Shown here: piece after piece, positions 11,288-24,800 of the stretch
How the letters are laid out: every line of letters starts with the position of its first letter
How positions within the stretch are numbered: the stretch's first letter is position 1
DNA from: Elmis aenea
Taxonomy: Eukaryota; Arthropoda; Insecta; Coleoptera; Elmidae
DNA: 64,000 nucleotides
Assembly (NCBI GenBank): GCA_947652605.1
Contig: OX393581.1
Location: 49,189,924-49,253,923 of the forward strand
Reading direction: 5' to 3'
Position numbers and translations under genes: made by a program
Notes under the pieces: model-generated
Seen by the model: only the letters and a program-made list of their open reading frames with translations
What the model was told of the DNA's origin: nothing
Databases searched by the model: none

Positions 11288-13339
11288 TAATACATATGTT
11301 CCTTGAGCGACTATTTCAAAACAATTTTAATTATAGATTTGTATATCACAGGAACAGTTTATCCATCGCCTCTTTACATGAATACAATTGTTTTGCATAT
11401 GTCTTTCAATGAGCTGGTTTTAATTTTTAATAATTTTCTAAAAATACCGTGCTTTAGTTAATACATATGTTCCTTGAGCGACTATTTCGAAACAATTTCA
11501 ATTATTGATTTGTATATCACAGGAACAGTTTATCCATCGCCTCTTTACATGAATACAATTGTTTTGCATATGTCTTTCAATGAGCTGGTTTTAATTTTTA
11601 ATAATTTCCTAAAAATACCGTGCTTTAGTTAATACATATGTTCCTTGAGCGACTATTTCTGAACAATTTTAATTATTGATTTGTATATCACAGGAACAGT
11701 TTATCCATCGCCTCTTTACATGAATACAATTGTTTTGCATATGTCTTTCAATGAGCTGGTTTTAATTTTTAATAATTTCCTAAAAATACCGTGCTTTAGT
11801 TAATACATATGTTCCTTGAGCGACTATTTCGAAACAATTTCAATTATTGATTTGTATATCACAGGAACAGTTTATCCATCGCCTCTTTACATGAATACAA
11901 TTGTTTTGCATATGTCTTTCAATGAGCTGGTTTTAATTTTTCATAATTTCCTAAAAATACCGTGCTTTAGTTAATACATATGTTCCTTGAGCGAATATTT
12001 CGAAACAATTTCAATTATTGATTTGTATATCACAGGAACAGTTTATCCATCGCCTCTTTACATTACTACAATTGTTTTGCATATGTCTTTCAAAGAGCTG
12101 GTTTTAATTTTTAATAATTTCCTAAAAATACCGTGCTTTAGTTAATACATATGTTCCTTGAGCGACTATTTCAAAACAATTTTAATTATTGATTTGTATA
12201 TCACAGGAACAGTTTATCCATCGCCTCTTTACATGAATACAATTGTTTTGCATATGTCTTTCAATGAGCTGGTTTTAATTTTTAATAATTTCCTAAAAAT
12301 ACCGTGCTTTAGTTAATACATATGTTTCTTGAGCGACTATTTCGAAACAATTTTAATTATTGATTTGTATATCACAGAAACAGTTTATCCATCGCCTCTT
12401 TACATGAATACAATTGTTTTGCATATGTCTTTCAATGAGCTGGTTTTAATTTTTAATAATTTCCTAAAAATACCGTGCTTTAGTTAATACATATGTTCCT
12501 TGAGCGACTATTTCTAAACAATTTCAATTATTGATTTGTATATCACAGGAACAGTTTATCCATCGCCTCTTTACATGAATACAATTGTTTTGCATATGTC
12601 TTTCAATGAGCTGGTTTTAATTTTTAATAATTTCCTAAAAATACCGTGCTTTAGTTAATACATATGTTCCTTGAGCGACTATTTCTACACAATTTTAATT
12701 ATTGATTTGTATATCACAGAAACAGTTTATCCATCGCCTCTTTACATGAATACAATTGTTTTGCATATGTCTTTCAATGAGCTGGTTTTAATTTTTAATA
12801 ATTTCCTAAAAATACCGTGCTTTAGTTAATACATATGTTCCTTGAGCGAATATTTCGAAACAATTTCAATTATTGATTTGTATATCACAGGAACAGTTTA
12901 TCCATCGCTTTTTTACATTACTACAATTGTTTTGCATATGTCTTTCAAAGAGCTGGTTTTAATTTTTAATAATTTCCTAAAAATACCGTGCTTTAGTTAA
13001 TACATATGTTCCTTGAGCGAATATTTCGAAACAATTTCAATTATTGATTTGTATATCACAGGAACAGTTTATCCATCGCCTCTTTACATGAATACAATTG
13101 TTTTGCATATGTCTTTCAATGAGCTGGTTTTAATTTTTAATAATTTCCTAAAAATACCGTGCTTTAGTTAATACATATGTTTCTTGAGCGACTATTTCGA
13201 AACAATTTTAATTATTGATTTGTATATCACAGAAACAGTTTATCCATCGCCTCTTTACATGAATACAATTGTTTTGCATATGTCTTTTAATGAGCTGGTT
13301 TTAATTTTTAATAATTTCCTAAAAATACCGTGCTTTAGT

Positions 13340-13513
13340 TAATACATATTATGTTCCTTGAGCGACTATTTCTACACAATTTTAATTATTGATTTGTATA
13401 TCACAGGAACAGTTTATCCATCGCCTCTTTACATGAATACAATTGTTTTGCATATGTCTTTCAATGAGCTGGTTTTAATTTTTAATAATTTCCTAAAAAT
13501 ACCGTGCTTTAGT
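13340..13513 (+). repeat. TTAT-insertion monomer, superunit 2
   Basis: This has the same 3 bp gain and CTACAC state as 172-345, at exactly +13168. The flanking monomers on both sides also match. Confidence 0.9.
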
Positions 13514-14026
13514 TAATACATATGTTCCTTGAGCGACTATTTCGAAACAATTTCAATTATTGATTTGTATATCACAGAAACAGTTTATCCATCGCCTCTT
13601 TACATGAATACAATTGTTTTGCATATGTCTTTCAATGAGCTGGTTTTAATTTTTAATAATTTCCTAAAAATACCGTGCTTTAGTTAATACATATGTTCCT
13701 TGAGCGACTATTTCTAAACAATTTTAATTATTGATTTGTATATCACAGGAACAGTTTATCCATCGCCTCTTTACATGAATACAATTGTTTTGCATATGTC
13801 TTTCAATGGGCTGGTTTTAATTTTTAATAATTTCCTAAAAATGCCGTGCTTTAGTTAATACATGTGTTCCTTGAGCGACTATTTCGAAACAATTTTATTT
13901 ATTGATTTATATATCACAGGAACAGTTTATCCATCGCCTCTTTACATGAATACAATTGTTTTGCATATGTCTTTCAATGAGCTGGTTTTAATTTTTAATA
14001 ATTTCCTAAAAATACCGTGCTTTAGT

Positions 14027-14201
14027 TAATACATACATTTGTTCCTTGAGCGACTATTTCGAAACAATTTTAATTATTGATTTGTATTTCACAGAAACAG
14101 TTTATCCATCGCCACTTTACATGAATACAATTGTTTTGCATATGTCTTTTAATGAGCTGGTTTAAATTTTTAATAATTTCCTAAAAATACCGTGCTTTAG
14201 T
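14027..14201 (+). repeat. ACAT-insertion monomer, superunit 2
   Basis: It carries the same 4 bp gain and private variants as 859-1033, including the ACATTTG state of the palindrome. Confidence 0.9.
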
Positions 14202-14372
14202 TAATACATATGTTCCTTGAGCGACTATTTCGAAACAATTTTAATTATTGATTTGTATATCACAGGAACAGTTTATCCATCGCCTCTTTACATGAATACA
14301 ATTGTTTTGCATATGTCTTTCAATGAGCTGGTTTTAATTTTTAATAATTTCCTAAAAATACCGTGCTTTAGT

Positions 14373-15228
14373 TAATACATATGTTCCTTGAGCGACTATT
14401 TCTAAACAATTTTAATTATTGATTTGTATATCACAGGAAAAATTTATCCATCGCTTCTTTACATAAATACAATTGTTTTGCATATGTCTTTCAATGAGCT
14501 TGTTTTAATTTTTAATAATTTCCTAAAAATACCGTGCTTTAGTTAATACATATGTTCCTTTGAGCGACTATTTCTAAACAATTTTAATTATTGATTTGTA
14601 TATCACAGGAAAAATTTATCCATCGCTTCTTTACATAAATACAATTGTTTTGCATATGTCTTTCAATGAGCTGGTTTTAATTTTTAATAATTTCCTAAAA
14701 ATACCGTGCTTTAGTTAATACATATGTTCCTTGAGCGACTATTTCTAAACAATTTTAATTATTGATTTGTATATCACAGGAAAAATTTATCCATCGCTTC
14801 TTTACATAAATACAATTGTTTTGCATATGTCTTTCAATGAGCTGGTTTTAATTTTTAATAATTTCCTAAAAATACCGTGCTTTAGTTAATACATATGTTC
14901 CTTGAGCGACTATTTCTAAACAATTTTAATTATTGATTTGTATATCACAGGAAAAATTTATCCATCGCTTCTTTACATAAATACAATTGATTTGCATATG
15001 TCTTTCAATGAGCTGGTTTTAATTTTTAATAATTTCCTAAAAATACCGTGCTTTAGTTAATACATATGTTCCTTGAGCGACTATTTCTAAACAATTTTAA
15101 TTATTGATTTGTATATCACAGGAAAAATTTATCCATCGCTTCTTTACATAAATACAATTGTTTTGCATATGTCTTTCAATGAGCTGGTTTTAATTTTTAA
15201 TAATTTCCTAAAAATACCGTGCTTTAGT
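14373..15228 (+). repeat. Run of five GGAAAAA-type monomers, superunit 2
   Basis: It has the same five monomers in the same order as 1205-2060, including the TCCTTTGAG insertion, GAGCTTG in the first and ATTGATTTG in the fourth, at +13168. Confidence 0.9.
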
Positions 15229-17109
15229 TAATACATATGTTCCTTGAGCGACTATTTCTAAACAATTTTAATTATTGATTTGTATATCACAGGAACAGTT
15301 TATCCATCGCCTCTTTACATGAATACAATTGTTTTGCATATGTCTTTCAATGAGCTGGTTTTAATTTTTAATAATTTCCTAAAAATACCGTGCTTTAGTT
15401 AATACATATGTTCCTTGAGCGACTATTTCTAAACAATTTTAATTATTGATTTGTATATCACAGGAACAGTTTATCCATCGCCTCTTTACATGAATACAAT
15501 TGTTTTGCATATGTCTTTCAATGAGCTGGTTTTAATTTTTAATAATTTCCTAAAAATACCGTGCTTTAGTTAATACATATGTTCCTTGAGCGACTATTTC
15601 TAAACAATTTTAATTATTGATTTGTATATCACAGGAACAGTTTATCCATCGCCTCTTTACATGCATACAATTGTTTTGCATATGTCTTTCAATGAGCTGG
15701 TTTTAATTTTTAATAATTTCCTAAAAATACCGTGCTTTAGTTACTACATATGTTCCTTGAGCGACTATTTCTAAACAATTTTAATTATTGATTTGTATAT
15801 CACAGGAACAGTTTATCCATCGCCTCTTTACATGAATACAATTGTTTTGCATATGTCTTTCAATGAGCTGGTTTTAATTTTTAATAATTTCCTAAAAATA
15901 CCGTGCTTTAGTTAATACATATGTTCCTTGAGCGACTATTTCTGAACAATTTTAATTATTGATTTGTATATCACAGGAACAGTTTATCCATCACCTCTTT
16001 ACATGAAAACAATTGTTTTGCATATGTCTTTCAAAGAGATGGTTTTAATTTTTAATAATTTCCTAAAAATACCGTGCTTTAGTTAATACATATGTTCCTT
16101 GAGCGACTATTTCGAAACAATTTCAATTATTGATTTGTATATCACAGGAACAGTTTATCCATCGCCTCTTTACATGAATACAATTGTTTTGCATATGTCT
16201 TTCAATGAGCTGGTTTTAATTTTTAATAATTTCCTAAAAATACCATGCTTTAGTTAATACATATGTTCCTTGAGCGACTATTTCAAAACAATTTTAATTA
16301 TTGATTTGTATATCACAGGAACAGTTTATCCATCGCCTCTTTACATGAATACAATTGTTTTGCATATGTCTTTCAATGAGCTGGTTTTAATTTTTAATAA
16401 TTTCCTAAAAATACCGTGCTTTAGTTAATACATATGTTCCTTGAGCGACTATTTCGAAACAATTTCAATTATTGATTTGTATATCACAGGAACAGTTTAT
16501 CCATCGCCTCTTTACATGAATACAATTGTTTTGCATATGTCTTTCAATGAGCTGGTTTTAATTTTTAATAATTTCCTAAAAATACCGTGCTTTAGTTAAT
16601 ACATATGTTCCTTAAGCGACTATTTCTGAACAATTTTAATTATTGATTTGTATATCACAGGAACAGTTTATCCATCGCCTCTTTACATGAATACAATTGT
16701 TTTGCATATGTCTTTCAATGAGCTGGTTTTAATTTTTAATAATTTCCTAAAAATACCGTGCTTTAGTTAATACATATGTTACTTGAGCGACTATTTCGAA
16801 ACAATTTCAATTATTGATTTGTATATCACAGGAACAGTTTATCCATCGCCTCTTTACATGAATACAATTGTTTTGCATATGTCTTTCAAAGAGATGGTTT
16901 TAATTTTTAATAATTTCCTAAAAATACCGTGCTTTAGTTAATACATATGTTCCTTGAGCGACTATTTCGAAACAATTTCAATTATTGATTTGTATATCAC
17001 AGGAACAGTTTATCCATCGCCTCTTTACATGAATACAATTGTTTTGCATATGTCTTTCAATGAGCTGGTTTTAATTTTTAATAATTTCCTAAAAATACCG
17101 TGCTTTAGT

Positions 17110-18817
17110 TAATACATATGTTACTTGAGCGACTATTTCGAAACAATTTCAATTATTGATTTGTATATCACAGGAACAGTTTATCCATCGCCTCTTTACA
17201 TGAATACAATTGTTTTGCATATGTCTTTCAATGAGCTGGTTTTAATTTTTAATAATTTCCTAAAAATACCGTGCTTTAGTTAATACATATGTTCCTTGAG
17301 CGACTATTTCTGAACAATTTTAATTATTGATTTGTATATCACAGGAACAGTTTATCCATCGCCTCTTTACATGAATACAATTGTTTTGCATATGTCTTTC
17401 AATGAGCTGGTTTTAATTTTTAATAATTTCCTAAAAATACCGTGCTTTAGTTAATACATATGTTCCTTGAGCGACTATTTCTAAACAATTTTAATTATTG
17501 ATTTGTATATCACAGGAACAGTTTATCCATCGCCTCTTTACATGAATACAATTGTTTTGCATATGTCTTTCAATGAGCTGGTTTTAATTTTTAATAATTT
17601 CCTAAAAATACCGTGCTTTAGTTACTACATATGTTCCTTGAGCGACTATTTCTAAACAATTTTAATTATTGATTTGTATATCACAGGAACAGTTTATCCA
17701 TCGCCTCTTTACATGAATACAATTGTTTTGCATATGTCTTTCAATGAGCTGGTTTTAATTTTTAATAATTTCCTAAAAATACCGTGCTTTAGTTAATACA
17801 TATGTTCCTTGAGCGACTATTTCTGAACAATTTTAATTATTGATTTGTATATCACAGGAACAGTTTATCCATCACCTCTTTACATGAATACAATTGTTTT
17901 GCATATGTCTTTCAAAGAGATGGTTTTAATTTTTAATAATTTCCTAAAAATACCGTGCTTTAGTTAATACATATGTTCCTTGAGCGACTATTTCGAAACA
18001 ATTTCAATTATTGATTTGTATATCACAGGAACAGTTTATCCATCGCCTCTTTACATGAATACAATTGTTTTGCATATGTCTTTCAATGAGCTGGTTTTAA
18101 TTTTTAATAATTTCCTAAAAATACCGTGCTTTAGTTAATACATATGTTCCTTGAGCGACTATTTCTACACAATTTTAATTATTGATTTGTATATCACAGA
18201 AACAGTTTATCCATCGCCTCTTTACATGAATACAATTGTTTTGCATATGTCTTTCAATGAGCTGGTTTTAATTTTTAATAATTTCCTAAAAATACCGTGC
18301 TTTAGTTAATACATATGTTCCTTGAGCGACTATTTCGAAACAATTTTAATTATTGATTTGTATATCACAGGAACAGTTTATCCATCGCCTCTTTACATGA
18401 ATACAATTGTTTTGCATGTCTTTCAATGAGCTGGTTTTAATTTTTAATCATTTCCTAAAAATACCGTGCTTTAGTTAATACATATGTACCTTGAGCGACT
18501 ATTTCGAAACAATTTTAATTATTGATTTGTATATCACAGGAAGAGTTTATCCTTCGCATCTTTACATGAAAAAAATTGTTTTGCATATGTCTTTCAATGA
18601 GCTGGTTTTAATTTTTAATAATTTCCTAAAAATGCCGTGCTTTAGTTAATACATGTGTTCCTTGAGCGACTATTTCGAAAAAATTTTAATTATTGATTTG
18701 TATATCACAGGAACAGTTTATCCATCGCCTCTTTACATGAATACAATTGTTTTGCATATGTCTTTCAATGAGCTGGTTTTAATTTTTAATAATTTCCTAA
18801 AAATACCGTGCTTTAGT
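17110..18817 (+). repeat. Ten-monomer segment, source copy
   Basis: Ten monomers (1708 bp) from the TTACTTG / C41 monomer to the CGAAAAAATT monomer. Its order is TTACTTG, CTGAAC, CTAAAC with GTTACTAC, CTAAAC, CTGAAC with CATCACC, CGAAAC C41, CTACAC GAAACAG, GCATGTC, GGAAGAG, CGAAAAA. The same order occurs in superunit 1, and again in rearranged form at 20357-21893. Confidence 0.8.
18476..18646 (+). repeat. Divergent GGAAGAG monomer, superunit 2
   Basis: It carries the same set of private changes as 5308-5478, at +13168, with the same flanking monomers. Confidence 0.9.
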
Positions 18818-19672
18818 TAATACATATGTTCCTTGAGCGACTATTTCGAAACAATTTTAATTATTGATTTGTATATCACAGAAACAGTTTATCCATCGCC
18901 TCTTTACATGAATACAATTGTTTTGCATATGTCTTTCAATGAGCTGGTTTTAATTTTTAATAATTTCCTAAAAATACCGTGCTTTAGTTAATACATATGT
19001 TCCTTGAGCGACTATTTCTAAACAATTTTAATTATTGATTTGTATATCACAGGAACAATTTATCCACCGCTTCTTTACATGAATACAATTGTTTTGCATA
19101 TGTCTTTCAATGAGCTGGTTTTAATTTTTAATAATTTCCTAAAAATACCGTGCTTTAGTTAATACATATGTTCCTTGAGCGACTATTTCTAAACAATTTT
19201 AATTATTGATTTGTATATTACAGGAACAATTTATCCACCGCTTCTTTACATGAATACAATTGTTTTGCATATGTCTTTCAATGAGCTGGTTTTAATTTTT
19301 AATAATTTCCTAAAAATACCGTGCTTTAGTTAATACATATGTTCCTTGAGCGACTATTTCTAAACAATTTTAATTATTGATTTGTATATCACAGGAACAG
19401 TTTATCCATCGCCTCTTTACATGAATACAATTGTTTTGCATATGTCTTTCAATGAGCTGGTTTTAATTTTTAATAATTTCCTAAAAATACCGTGCTTTAG
19501 TTAATACATATGTTCCTTGAGCGACTATTTCTACACAATTTTAATTATTGATTTGTATATCACAGGAACAGTTTATCAATCGCCTCTTTACATGAATACA
19601 ATTGTTTTGCATATGTCTTTCAATGAGCTGGTTTTAATTTTTAATAATTTCCTAAAAATACCGTGCTTTAGT

Positions 19673-20356
19673 TAATACATATGTTCCTTGAGCGACTATT
19701 TCGAAACAATTTTAATTATTGATTTGTATATCACAGGAACAGTTTATCCATCGCCTCTTTACATGAATACAATTGTTTTGCATATGTCTTTCAATGAGCT
19801 GGTTTTAATTTTTAATACTTTCCTAAAAATACCGTGCTTTAGTTAATACATATGTTCCTTGAGCGACTATTTCTAAACAATTTTAATTATTGATTTGTAT
19901 ATCACAGGAACAGTTTATCCATCGCCTCTTTACATGAATACAATTGTTTTGCATATGTTTTTCAATGAGCTGGTTTTAATTTTTAATAATTTCCTAAAAA
20001 TACCGTGCTTTAGTTAATACATATGTTCCTTGAGCGACTATTTCGAAACAATTTTAATTATTGATTTGTATATCACAGGAACAGTTTATCCATCGCCTCT
20101 TTACATGAATACAATTGTTTTGCATATGTCTTTCAATGAGCTGGTTTTAATTTTTAATACTTTCCTAAAAATACCGTGCTTTAGTTAATACATATGTTCC
20201 TTGAGCGACTATTTCTAAACAATTTTAATTATTGATTTGTATATCACAGGAACAGTTTATCCATCGCCTCTTTACATGAATACAATTGTTTTGCATATGT
20301 TTTTCAATGAGCTGGTTTTAATTTTTAATAATTTCCTAAAAATACCGTGCTTTAGT
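19673..20356 (+). repeat. Tandem duplication of a 342 bp dimer
   Basis: Two dimers, 19673-20014 and 20015-20356, look identical by eye. Each has a CGAAAC monomer with TAATACTTT followed by a CTAAAC monomer with CATATGTTTTTC. The matching place in superunit 3 (38479 onward) has this dimer once, followed by a plain CGAAAC monomer. This is a recent duplication by exactly two monomers. Confidence 0.9.
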
Positions 20357-21893
20357 TAATACATATGTTACTTGAGCGACTATTTCGAAACAATTTCAAT
20401 TATTGATTTGTATATCACAGGAACAGTTTATCCATCGCCTCTTTACATGAATACAATTGTTTTGCATATGTCTTTCAATGAGCTGGTTTTAATTTTTAAT
20501 AATTTCCTAAAAATACCGTGCTTTAGTTAATACATATGTTCCTTGAGCGACTATTTCTGAACAATTTTAATTATTGATTTGTATATCACAGGAACAGTTT
20601 ATCCATCGCCTCTTTACATGAATACAATTGTTTTGCATATGTCTTTCAATGAGCTGGTTTTAATTTTTAATAATTTCCTAAAAATACCGTGCTTTAGTTA
20701 ATACATATGTTCCTTGAGCGACTATTTCTAAACAATTTTAATTATTGATTTGTATATCACAGGAACAGTTTATCCATCGCCTCTTTACATGAATACAATT
20801 GTTTTGCATATGTCTTTCAATGAGCTGGTTTTAATTTTTAATAATTTCCTAAAAATACCGTGCTTTAGTTACTACATATGTTCCTTGAGCGACTATTTCT
20901 AAACAATTTTAATTATTGATTTGTATATCACAGGAACAGTTTATCCATCGCCTCTTTACATGAATACAATTGTTTTGCATATGTCTTTCAATGAGCTGGT
21001 TTTAATTTTTAATAATTTCCTAAAAATACCGTGCTTTAGTTAATACATATGTTCCTTGAGCGACTATTTCTGAACAATTTTAATTATTGATTTGTATATC
21101 ACAGGAACAGTTTATCCATCACCTCTTTACATGAATACAATTGTTTTGCATATGTCTTTCAAAGAGATGGTTTTAATTTTTAATAATTTCCTAAAAATAC
21201 CGTGCTTTAGTTAATACATATGTTCCTTGAGCGACTATTTCGAAACAATTTCAATTATTGATTTGTATATCACAGGAACAGTTTATCCATCGCCTCTTTA
21301 CATGAATACAATTGTTTTGCATATGTCTTTCAATGAGCTGGTTTTAATTTTTAATAATTTCCTAAAAATACCGTGCTTTAGTTAATACATATGTTCCTTG
21401 AGCGACTATTTCGAAACAATTTTAATTATTGATTTGTATATCACAGGAACAGTTTATCCATCGCCTCTTTACATGAATACAATTGTTTTGCATGTCTTTC
21501 AATGAGCTGGTTTTAATTTTTAATCATTTCCTAAAAATACCGTGCTTTAGTTAATACATATGTTCCTTGAGCGACTATTTCTAAACAATTTTAATTATTG
21601 ATTTGTATATCACAGGAAGAGTTTATCCTTCGCATCTCTACATGAAAAAAATTGTTTTGCATATGTCTTTCAATGAGCTGGTTTTAATTTTTAATAATTT
21701 CCTAAAAATGCCGTGCTTTAGTTAATACATGTGTTCCTTGAGCGACTATTTCGAAAAAATTTTAATTATTGATTTGTATATCACAGGAACAGTTTATCCA
21801 TCGCCTCTTTACATGAATACAATTGTTTTGCATATGTTTTTCAATGAGCTGGTTTTAATTTTTAATAATTTCCTAAAAATACCGTGCTTTAGT
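20357..21893 (+). repeat. Second copy of the ten-monomer segment, one monomer lost
   Basis: Nine monomers (1537 bp) in the same order as 17110-18817, with only the CTACAC / GAAACAG monomer missing. It lies 3.2 kb downstream of its relative in the same superunit. Details differ (first part of the GGAAGAG monomer, CATATGTTTTT in the last), so it is not a very recent copy or has since been altered by conversion. Confidence 0.8.
21552..21722 (+). repeat. Divergent GGAAGAG monomer, second copy in superunit 2
   Basis: It shares GGAAGAG, CCTTCGCATC and ATGAAAAAAATTG with the other copies, but has CTAAAC and TGTTCC at its start instead of CGAAAC and TGTACC, plus CATCTCTAC. This fits a monomer whose first part was replaced by a crossover or conversion tract within the monomer. 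Confidence 0.85.
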
Positions 21894-24800
21894 TAATACA
21901 TATGTTCCTTGAGCGACTATTTCTAAACAATTTTAATTATTGATTTGTATATCACAGGAACAATTTATCCACCGCTTCTTTACATGAATACAATTGTTTT
22001 GCATATGTCTTTCAATGAGCTGGTTTTAATTTTTAATAATTTCCTAAAAATACCGTGCTTTAGTTAATACATATGTTCCTTGAGCGACTATTTCGAAACA
22101 ATTTTAATTATTGATTTGTATATCACAGGAACAGTTTATCCATCGCCTCTTTACATGAATACAATTGTTTTGCATATGTCTTTCAATGAGCTGGTTTTAA
22201 TTTTTAATAATTTCCTAAAAATACCGTGCTTTAGTTAATACATATGTTCCTTGAGCGACTATTTCTACACAATTTTAATTATTGATTTGTATATCACAGG
22301 AACAGTTTATCCATCGCCTCTTTACATGAATACAATTGTTTTGCATATGTCTTTCAATGAGCTGGTTTTAATTTTTAATAATTTCCTAAAAATACCGTGC
22401 TTTAGTTAATACATATGTTCCTTGAGCGACTATTTCGAAACAATTTTAATTATTGATTTGTTTATCACAGGAACAGTTTATCCATCGCCTCTTTACATGA
22501 ATACAATTGTTTTGCATATGTCTTTCAATGAGCTGGTTTTAATTTTTAATACTTTCCTAAAAATACCGTGCTTTAGTTAATACATATGTTCCTTGAGCGA
22601 CTATTTCTAAACAATTTTAATTATTGATTTGTATATCACAGGAACAGTTTATCCATCGCCTCTTTACATGAATACAATTGTTTTGCATATGTCTTTCAAT
22701 GAGCTGGTTTTAATTTTTAATAATTTCCTAAAAATACCGTGCTTTAGTTAATACATATGTTCCTTGAGCGACTATTTCTAAACAATTTTAATTATTGATT
22801 TGTATATCACAGGAACAGTTTATCCATCGCCTCTTTACATGAATACAATTGTTTTGCATATGTCTTTCAATGAGCTGGTTTTAATTTTTAATAATTTCCT
22901 AAAAATGCCGTGCTTTAGTTAATACATGTGTTCCTTGAGCGACTATTTCGAAACAATTTCAATTATTGATTTGTATATCACAGGAACAGTTTATCCATCG
23001 CCTCTTTACATTACTACAATTGTTTTGCATATGTCTTTCAAAGAGCTGGTTTTAATTTTTAATAATTTCCTAAAAATACCGTGCTTTAGTTAATACATAT
23101 GTTCCTTGAGCGAATATTTCGAAACAATTTCATTTATTGATTTGTATATCACAGGAACAGTTTATCCATCGCCTCTTTACATGAATACAATTGTTTTGCA
23201 TATGTCTTTCAATGAGCTGGTTTAAATTTTTAATAATTTCCTAAAAATACCGTGCTTTAGTTAATACATATGTTCCTTGAGCGACTATTTCGAAACAATT
23301 TTAATTATTGATTTGTATATCACAGAAACAGTTTATCCATCGCCTCTTTACATGAATACAATTGTTTTGCATATGTCTTTTAATGAGCTGGTTTTAATTT
23401 TTAATAATTTCCTAAAAATACCGTGCTTTAGTTAATACATATGTTCCTTGAGCGACTAATCGAAACAATTTCAATTATTGATTTGTATATCACAGAAACA
23501 GTTTATCCATCGCCTCTTTACATGAATACAATTGTTTTGCATATGTCTTTCAATGAGCTGGTTTTAATTTTTAATAATTTCCTAAAAATACCGTGCTTTA
23601 GTTAATACATATGTTCCTTGAGCGACTATTTCGAAACAATTTTAATTATTGATTTGTATATCACAGAAACAGTTTATCCATCGCCACTTTACATGAATAC
23701 AATTGTTTTGCATATGTCTTTTAATGAGCTGGTTTAAATTTTTAATAATTTCCTAAAAATACCGTGCTTTAGTTAATACATATGTTCCTTGAGCGACTAT
23801 TTCGAAACAATTTTAATTATTGATTTGTATATCACAGGAACAGTTTATCCATCGCCTCTTTACATGAATACAATTGTTTTGCATATGTCTTTCAATGAGC
23901 TGGTTTTAATTTTTAATAATTTCCTAAAAATACCGTGCTTTAGTTAATACATATGTTCCTTGAGCGACTATTTCTGAACAATTTTAATTATTGATTTGTA
24001 TATCACAGGAACAGTTTATCCATCGCCTCTTTACATGAATACAATTGTTTTGCATATGTCTTTCAATGAGCTGGTTTTAATTTTTAATAATTTCCTAAAA
24101 ATACCGTGCTTTAGTTAATACATATGTTCCTTGAGCGAATATTTCGAAACAATTTCAATTATTGATTTGTATATCACAGGAACAGTTTATCCATCGCCTC
24201 TTTACATTACTACAATTGTTTTGCATATGTCTTTCAAAGAGCTGGTTTTAATTTTTAATAATTTCCTAAAAATACCGTGCTTTAGTTAATACATATGTTC
24301 CTTGAGCGACTATTTCTGAACAATTTTAATTATTGATTTGTATATCACAGGAACAGTTTATCCATCGCCTCTTTACATGAATACAATTGTTTTGCATATG
24401 TCTTTCAATGAGCTGGTTTTAATTTTTAATAATTTCCTAAAAATACCGTGCTTTAGTTAATACATATGTTCCTTGAGCGACTATTTCTAAACAATTTTAA
24501 TTATTGATTTGTATATCACAGGAACAGTTTATCCATCGCCTCTTTACATGAATACAATTGTTTTGCATATGTCTTTCAATGAGCTGGTTTTAATTTTTAA
24601 TAATTTCCTAAAAATACCGTGCTTTAGTTAATACATATGTTCCTTGAGCGAATATTTCGAAACAATTTCAATTATTGATTTGTATATCACAGGAACAGTT
24701 TATCCATCGCCTCTTTACATTACTACAATTGTTTTGCATATGTCTTTCAAAGAGCTGGTTTTAATTTTTAATAATTTCCTAAAAATACCGTGCTTTAGTT

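Larger units (their letters stand above)
1..13168 (+). repeat. Superunit 1: 77-monomer higher-order repeat
   Basis: Seventy-seven monomers were counted by their variant markers before the starting series returns at 13169, with the same TTTCTTG / CGAAAC / GAAACAG / TTTTAATG monomer and the TTAT-insertion monomer next. The first 36 or so monomers (1 to about 6330) match 13169 to about 19500 in order and in almost every private variant, including GGGC, the ACAT insertion, five GGAAAAA monomers, CATGCAT, CCATGC, CCTTAAG and GGAAGAG. After that the order differs from superunit 2. The second half carries CATTACTAC monomers, a TAATCG short monomer at 8386 and a 682 bp cassette at 10606. Its length is 13168 bp, 77 x 171 plus one base net from small indels. 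Confidence 0.85.
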
